From Bacillota bacterium (lineage in GTDB: Bacteria; Bacillota; Desulfotomaculia; Desulfotomaculales; JAJYZD01): DNA of 18,537 nucleotides. Position 1 is the stretch's first letter. Each line of letters begins with the position of its first letter. The translations under genes were made by a program, and so were the position numbers. Below are positions 14,948 through 18,537 of the stretch, in pieces. Location: contig JAJYZD010000043.1 in assembly GCA_021800315.1 (NCBI GenBank), forward strand, positions 1 through 18,537, in the 5' to 3' direction. The notes under the pieces are model-generated. The model saw only the letters and a program-made list of their open reading frames with translations, searched no databases and was not told the origin of the DNA.

Positions 14948-16039
14948 ATGGAAATGACGCCGCGCGAGAGAGTTCTGGCTGCCTTACGCAGGGAAGAGCC
15001 AGACCGTGTTCCCTTCCTGGAAAACGACATCGAAGAAGAACTGCAGGTCTCCATAATGGGGCGCTCTGGTTTTACCCCCCCCGAGCTATGTGCAAAAATC
15101 GGTTTGGACGGGTTCGGTTTCCACTACCCGGGGGAACGGGCGGGAGCAGGGCAGGCCTTACAGAGTACGGCTAAATTCGGTCAGGATTATTACTACCCGG
15201 AAAAGATCACCTTCGATTTCGTACCCCCCTGGATCGCCGAGATGGGCGTTGATCCGGATACGGGTCGCACCTATGTGGCCAAGGGGCTGTTGACCTCTCC
15301 TGAGTCACTGGCCCTTTTCGACCGCTATTTGCCGGATCCGGACCATCCCGCCCGGTACGAGCGGGTAGCGCAATGGATCAAAAAATACCGCGGCGACTAT
15401 GCTGTTTTCGCCCGGATCCGGCTGGGAACGGCATCCATGCTTGAAAGCATGGGGCTGGACGTCTTCAGTTACGCCAGTGTGGACAATCCGGATTTGATCT
15501 CCGCAATCCACCGCCGCTTTTCAGCGTGGTCAGCCCGCGTGGTGGACCACTTAAACGGGATGGACATCGATTTTCTATGGGTCAACGACGACCTGGCCTG
15601 GAACAACGGTCCGTTCATGTCGCCGCTCACATTCCGGGAATTGATCCTGCCCCACATGCGTACCGTCGCCGAGCGTATTCGGAAACCGTGGATTTTCCAC
15701 AGTGACGGCAACATCTTTCCGCTTCTTCCGGACCTGCTTACCCTGAACATGTCCGCCATCCATCCCATTCAACCGGCCGCCATGGACATCGTCAGGATGA
15801 AAAGGGAGTACGGGGACCGGGTTTGTATCGTAGGCAACATCGACCTTGATTATACCCTGTCCCTGGGCAGTCCGGCCGAGACGGAAGCGGAGGTAAGGGA
15901 AAGGATCCGCACCGTGGGGGCCGGCGGCGGCTACATTGTGAGCAGCGCCAACAGCCTCACCGACTATTGCCGGTTGGAAAACGTGCTGGCTATGGCGGGG
16001 GCGATCAAGAAATACGGCCAGTATCCGCTGGAGGTATGA
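14948..16039 (+). CDS. Uroporphyrinogen decarboxylase-family methyltransferase (putative methyltransferase I)
   Basis: This 363-residue protein has the URO-D fold of MtaA/CmuA-type and O-demethylase-associated methyltransferases. It opens with MTPRERVLAALRREEPDRVPF, typical of the family. Further blocks are WVNDDLAWNNGPFMSP (near residue 212), FHSDGNIFPLL (H251, D253), HPIQPAAMDI, VGNIDLDYTL and GGGYIVSSANSL. MtaA-like enzymes use a zinc site built from HxC and a late cysteine. Here the first motif is HSD and the late position is in SSANSL, so that zinc site is not conserved. In context it is the best candidate for the substrate-specific methyltransferase that demethylates an unknown methyl donor and loads the corrinoid. 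True uroporphyrinogen decarboxylase (HemE) is unlikely, given the motifs and neighbours. The ATG at 14948 has AAGGAGG eight bases upstream. The gene lies after a 245-bp gap and may have its own promoter. Confidence 0.85.
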   Translation: MEMTPRERVLAALRREEPDRVPFLENDIEEELQVSIMGRSGFTPPELCAKIGLDGFGFHYPGERAGAGQALQSTAKFGQDYYYPEKITFDFVPPWIAEMGVDPDTGRTYVAKGLLTSPESLALFDRYLPDPDHPARYERVAQWIKKYRGDYAVFARIRLGTASMLESMGLDVFSYASVDNPDLISAIHRRFSAWSARVVDHLNGMDIDFLWVNDDLAWNNGPFMSPLTFRELILPHMRTVAERIRKPWIFHSDGNIFPLLPDLLTLNMSAIHPIQPAAMDIVRMKREYGDRVCIVGNIDLDYTLSLGSPAETEAEVRERIRTVGAGGGYIVSSANSLTDYCRLENVLAMAGAIKKYGQYPLEV

Positions 16040-16086
16040 ACGGCGATCCGCCGGAAGGTCATCCGGCCGGTTAAGTGTAAACGAAT

Positions 16087-16098
16087 GTAACTACTCAG
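16087..16098 (+). repeat. IS66 terminal inverted repeat, left
   Basis: GTAACTACTCAG here is the exact reverse complement of 18089-18100. The next bases inward, GCCAGCC against CCCCTCC on the other end, keep partial identity. Confidence 0.75.
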
Positions 16099-16121
16099 GC
16101 CAGCCAAATAAGCCAGCACTA

Positions 16122-16151
16122 ATAGGGGTATCTGGATTTAGATACCCCTAT
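16122..16151. repeat. 11-bp inverted repeat downstream of the transposase gene
   Basis: ATAGGGGTATC (16122-16132) and GATACCCCTAT (16141-16151) pair perfectly around an eight-base loop. The structure lies inside the insertion sequence, 24 bases past the transposase stop. It may end transcription of tnpC or block read-through into it from outside. No clear U-tract follows on either strand. Confidence 0.6.
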
Positions 16152-16175
16152 GTTTAGGAATAATTGGAAACACTT

Positions 16176-17660
16176 TTATGGGGGTGCCTGTGGTGGCTTG
16201 AAGGGTTTTCCTTGGAACAGGTTTTGGATGGCTGTGATTACCTGGATCCCGTGCTTTTTAACAGTTGAGATATAGCCCCTACAGCGACAGAAAACTTCTG
16301 CACCGTGCTGGGTACGAAAACAACCAGAGATTTTCTGCTGGACCTTCACCATTCGAAAGTCGCGTTCTCCTTGATTATTGTCGAAAGGAACCTGAAAGTC
16401 ATGCATGAAAGTCAAAGTCTCACTTGACCTTTTCTTGAGGCGATCGAGCAGATTCTTTGGTTTTGTCTGCTTTTTGCGGCCTTTTCTTCCCGGTTCGGAG
16501 GAGATGCTCGGGGGATTCTCGGTCAAGCCTTTTTCAATGATGGCTCCATAGTTTTCTTCAAAGGCTGCGATTTTCTCCGGACACAATTTATCAGCAATGG
16601 GTTTAGTCTCATCGACTACACGCTTAATTTCACAGAGCAGATCTTTCATTGCTGTGGCCCATTGCTGGTCGCCCTGTTCTTCCGCGGCAGTAAGTTCGCG
16701 CAGGTGGTGAGCATTGCAGGGTGCGTGCCTAAAATTATCATATTGGTAATAGGACGGCAACCCGTCATGGACCACCGTTCCTTTATAATTAGGCAGTATT
16801 CCCATATCCCTGGTGGCCTCCTTGCCGCGTTTGGGGTGGATGGCAAGGAAAGTTAGTTTATCAGTGGATGCCACATGGACCCATTGCCGAGTCGTGTTGA
16901 CATGGGCACCAGTTTCATCGCAATGGATTACTGGCTGTGCAAGCAACTGCTCTTTGATTTCTTTTTCAACCGGTTCCAAGAAGTCATAAGCAGTGTTTAC
17001 CGCATTAATAATGGAAGCCTGGCTGAAACGATGGTCGAAAAGATCAGCAAATACTTCTGCAGTACGCTCCAGGGGCAGCAGTTGATACTGATTAAAATAA
17101 ACCGCCCAGGCTTTAATTTGAGGCCCGTATTGCACGGGTTCGCGCACATCCGTCGGCAGATCGGCCTTATTGACGCAGCCACAATCAGGGCAGTATTTGA
17201 TCTCAGCCTGATGCTCGGTTACCTCAATCTTGACCGGAGGGATGTCAAATACCTGGTGCCTTTCCCAGCTTGCAACCGGAGTATCTACCAAGGATCGGCT
17301 GCACTTTTTGCAAGAAAGGGCATGGTGGACAACGGTGTGATCAGGGTTATCCGTCATCTCCAGGGTATGCCCGGGATGGCCCTTCTGGCCTCCGGATGAC
17401 CTATCGCTTTTAGGGCGGGTTGCTGCGGTCCTTGGAGGCTTGGAAAAAACATCACTGGAAGGAGGCTTGTTACTATTCCGACTGTTTTTATGCAGTTGCT
17501 CGTCCTGGGCCTTTATTCGCTCGCTTAATTCGGCAATAGTAGTAAGAAGCTGTTGTATTCGCTCGTTTAGCTCACCAATAGTAGCGATAAGCCCTTGTAT
17601 TAGTTGAAATATGGCTGCTGGTCCTTCCTTGATTATGGTCCAGACGTTTTCCGTGCTCAT
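16176..17660 (-). CDS. tnpC: IS66-family transposase TnpC
   Basis: This 494-residue protein appears intact and has the IS66 order of domains. An N-terminal leucine-zipper-like helix (about residues 12-60, repeated I/L spacing) comes first, followed by HKNSRNSNKPPSSD. A zinc-finger region follows (CKKCSRS, then YCPDCGC), then the DDE catalytic domain. The likely catalytic residues are D in IHCDETGA, D in VVHDGLPSYY and E in NNQGERDFRM, each in the expected family context. The ATG at 17660 has AGGAGGTG about nine to eleven bases upstream; an in-frame GTG at 17672 would add four residues but overlaps that site. Codon use is less GC-rich than in the flanking methyltransferase genes, consistent with recent acquisition. 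The intact frame suggests the element could still be active. Confidence 0.92.
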   Translation of the reverse strand: MSTENVWTIIKEGPAAIFQLIQGLIATIGELNERIQQLLTTIAELSERIKAQDEQLHKNSRNSNKPPSSDVFSKPPRTAATRPKSDRSSGGQKGHPGHTLEMTDNPDHTVVHHALSCKKCSRSLVDTPVASWERHQVFDIPPVKIEVTEHQAEIKYCPDCGCVNKADLPTDVREPVQYGPQIKAWAVYFNQYQLLPLERTAEVFADLFDHRFSQASIINAVNTAYDFLEPVEKEIKEQLLAQPVIHCDETGAHVNTTRQWVHVASTDKLTFLAIHPKRGKEATRDMGILPNYKGTVVHDGLPSYYQYDNFRHAPCNAHHLRELTAAEEQGDQQWATAMKDLLCEIKRVVDETKPIADKLCPEKIAAFEENYGAIIEKGLTENPPSISSEPGRKGRKKQTKPKNLLDRLKKRSSETLTFMHDFQVPFDNNQGERDFRMVKVQQKISGCFRTQHGAEVFCRCRGYISTVKKHGIQVITAIQNLFQGKPFKPPQAPP

Positions 17661-18088
17661 GGTCTCCAACACCTCCTATAATATGTGAGGTGCAGTTGCT
17701 TGAAAGCCAGGGTTTCTGGCGACAACCAACTCATGTTGGCCACATCGGGTTGTTATGTGGCTAACCATATGTATATCACGAGCACAAAAAATTGTCTAAG
17801 GCGGATTTTAACTAAATTCCCGAATACAACGTGACTAGCTTATTCTTGCTTGGATTATGTAGTTGGGACGGCCATTCTCGATGAACGCATTTTTTGATCC
17901 TGCCCCGCAACGACCCACAGTGGGCTGTCCTGAACGGAAGATCCCCAGGGGTTTTCAGGTGAAGACACGTCATCAAACAGCCAGGCCTTCGGGTTATCAT
18001 CAGATCAGACGGGCCGGGCCGTACCCGTCAACGGGACGACTCCCAGGTTGTGCCGACTGAGGAGTAAAAGAGGAGAAAAGCGGAGGGG
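17661..18088. other. Non-coding region inside the insertion sequence, upstream of tnpC
   Basis: I see no gene here. It contains the ribosome binding site of tnpC (17670-17677) and several inverted repeats: 17735-17765, CCCAC-A-GTGGG at 17914-17924, and CCCGT-CA-ACGGG at 18024-18035. A T-run at 17890-17895 has no hairpin before it on the plus strand. It is unusually long for the 5' region of a tnpC-only IS66 element. Confidence 0.5.
17735..17765. repeat. Imperfect 11-bp inverted repeat upstream of tnpC
   Basis: GTTGGCCACAT (17735-17745) pairs with ATGTGGCTAAC (17755-17765) around a nine-base loop, with one G-T pair. The GTTGG arm can alternatively pair with CCAAC at 17726-17730, so two competing hairpins are possible. 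On the minus strand this lies in the leader region of the transposase gene and could limit its transcription or translation. Confidence 0.5.
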
Positions 18089-18100
18089 CTGAGTAGTTAC
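18089..18100 (-). repeat. IS66 terminal inverted repeat, right
   Basis: CTGAGTAGTTAC is the exact reverse complement of 16087-16098 and marks the proposed right end of the element. Confidence 0.75.
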
Positions 18101-18310
18101 TTTTCCTGCGTATTCGTCGCCGGGGAATCGCACCCAGGGAGTCAGAGCCGGTACATCCGAATGTCTCAGGCTTGCGCTCAAAACACACCACATCGACACC
18201 GGTCACTACCGAAGCCGTACCCAACCTTAGATGCGGGGGCCATCTTCAGTCGCGCCGGTGTCCAGTTAGGATGGGAGGGTGATGTCCTCTATTCCTGGTT
18301 TCTGAAACAT

Positions 18311-18340
18311 GCTTAAACCCGCATAAACAGGCGTAAACAT
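18311..18340 (+). repeat. Three tandem 10-bp repeats, GCnTAAACnn
   Basis: GCTTAAACCC, GCATAAACAG and GCGTAAACAT follow one another without gaps, so the core GCnTAAAC recurs at exactly one helical turn. Such phased repeats are typical of multimeric protein-binding sites such as operators or iterons. No gene visible here points to the protein. Confidence 0.6.
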
Positions 18341-18348
18341 ATCCCTCG

Positions 18349-18521
18349 CCCACTGACTGAGTGGGGTGGCAGCGTCACAGGATTCAGCTGCTGAGCTGCG
18401 GACTCCCGTTCGCGCTCCGGGTGGCTCACCATGGGGATCATCGCCGCCTGGCCGGGGGCACCAGTTCTGCCCGGCAGGGGGGTGTTACCCACGACCCACC
18501 CTGCGGGTGGGTACCCCGTGG
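18349..18521. repeat. Series of short perfect hairpins
   Basis: Four perfect stem-loops lie within 173 bases: CCCACT/AGTGGG (18349-18365), CAGCT/AGCTG (18385-18398), GGTG/CACC (18420-18430) and ACCCACCC/GGGTGGGT (18494-18512). The last is flanked by an outer CCACG/CGTGG pairing (18489-18493 with 18517-18521). The set suggests a structured RNA or leader, but each stem is short. Confidence 0.4.
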
Positions 18522-18537
18522 TCGTTGACTGTATGGC

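Larger units (their letters stand above)
16087..18100 (-). mobile_element. IS66-family insertion sequence (ISBst12-like, tnpC only)
   Basis: The element is bounded by a perfect 12-bp inverted repeat that begins GTAA, as IS66-family ends do, with further partial matching inward. It contains one intact transposase gene on the minus strand and no tnpA or tnpB, which fits the ISBst12 subgroup. Its base composition is visibly lower in GC than the genes on its left. The eight bases outside the two ends (AAACGAAT at 16079-16086, TTTTCCTG at 18101-18108) differ, so the usual 8-bp target duplication is not seen. The span of about 2.0 kb is longer than the roughly 1.6 kb I recall for ISBst12, because about 430 bp of non-coding DNA lies between the transposase start and the right end. 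Confidence 0.8.
18101..18537. other. Non-coding region at the window end
   Basis: No reading frame here looks like a gene, and I recognise no standard RNA: no tRNA cloverleaf, and no RNase P, tmRNA or SRP RNA core. It holds phased 10-bp repeats (18311-18340) and a run of short hairpins (18349-18521), described separately. It may be the leader of a gene beyond the window, or remnants of another element. Confidence 0.5.

Noticed and set aside
16079..18108. An 8-bp target-site duplication flanking the IS66 element
   Set aside because: AAACGAAT on the left and TTTTCCTG on the right do not match, even when shifted by a base or two.
18101..18537. Group II intron remnant, RNase P RNA, tmRNA or SRP RNA
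   Set aside because: None of the diagnostic cores, such as intron domain V or the conserved RNase P and SRP motifs, could be found on either strand.
1..18537. CRISPR array, tRNA or rRNA genes
   Set aside because: No regularly spaced direct repeats with spacers, no cloverleaf-like sequence and no rRNA signature were seen.

Overview
The window looks like chromosomal DNA of an anaerobic, endospore-forming, high-GC member of the Clostridia (Peptococcaceae or Moorella type). The reasons are a SpoVB-like flippase, many TTG and GTG starts behind strong purine-rich ribosome binding sites, and a corrinoid/tetrahydrofolate methyl-transfer gene set typical of acetogens and related anaerobes. This placement is inferred from gene content; no rRNA or tRNA is present to anchor it.

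Positions 1-640 hold a possible IS200/IS605 right-end hairpin and a truncated dihydrodipicolinate-synthase-family gene. Positions 695-5814 carry housekeeping genes: spoVB on the minus strand, then on the plus strand a second-type elongation factor G-like GTPase, a small membrane protein and a D-amino-acid aminotransferase. Positions 6050-8295 hold a GtrA-family membrane protein with its own promoter and a clear rho-independent terminator, followed by a PiT phosphate transporter with its DUF47/PhoU-like partner.

The most interesting part is 8380-16039, a one-directional corrinoid methyltransferase cluster. It encodes a free corrinoid carrier protein, a methyl-tetrahydrofolate:corrinoid methyltransferase with its pterin-binding residues intact, a two-component pair, a small cysteine-rich protein, a protein resembling the reactivation domain of B12-dependent methionine synthase, and a uroporphyrinogen-decarboxylase-family methyltransferase. 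Together these could take a methyl group from an unidentified substrate, pass it to the corrinoid and then to tetrahydrofolate. The unusual piece is the sensor kinase. Its N-terminus is a complete corrinoid-binding module closely similar to the free carrier of the same cluster, fused in frame to a PocR domain and a LytS-type histidine kinase. The adjacent response regulator is of the YesN/AraC type. My hypothesis is that the kinase reads the methylation, redox or cofactor state of a corrinoid and controls the cluster. I know of no characterised protein with this layout, but I could not search for one.

Positions 16087-18100 appear to be an IS66-family (ISBst12-type, tnpC only) insertion sequence of lower GC. 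It has 12-bp perfect terminal inverted repeats, no detectable target duplication, and about 430 bp of extra non-coding DNA between tnpC and one end. The last 437 bp contain no gene I recognise, but do contain three 10-bp phased repeats and a series of short perfect hairpins.
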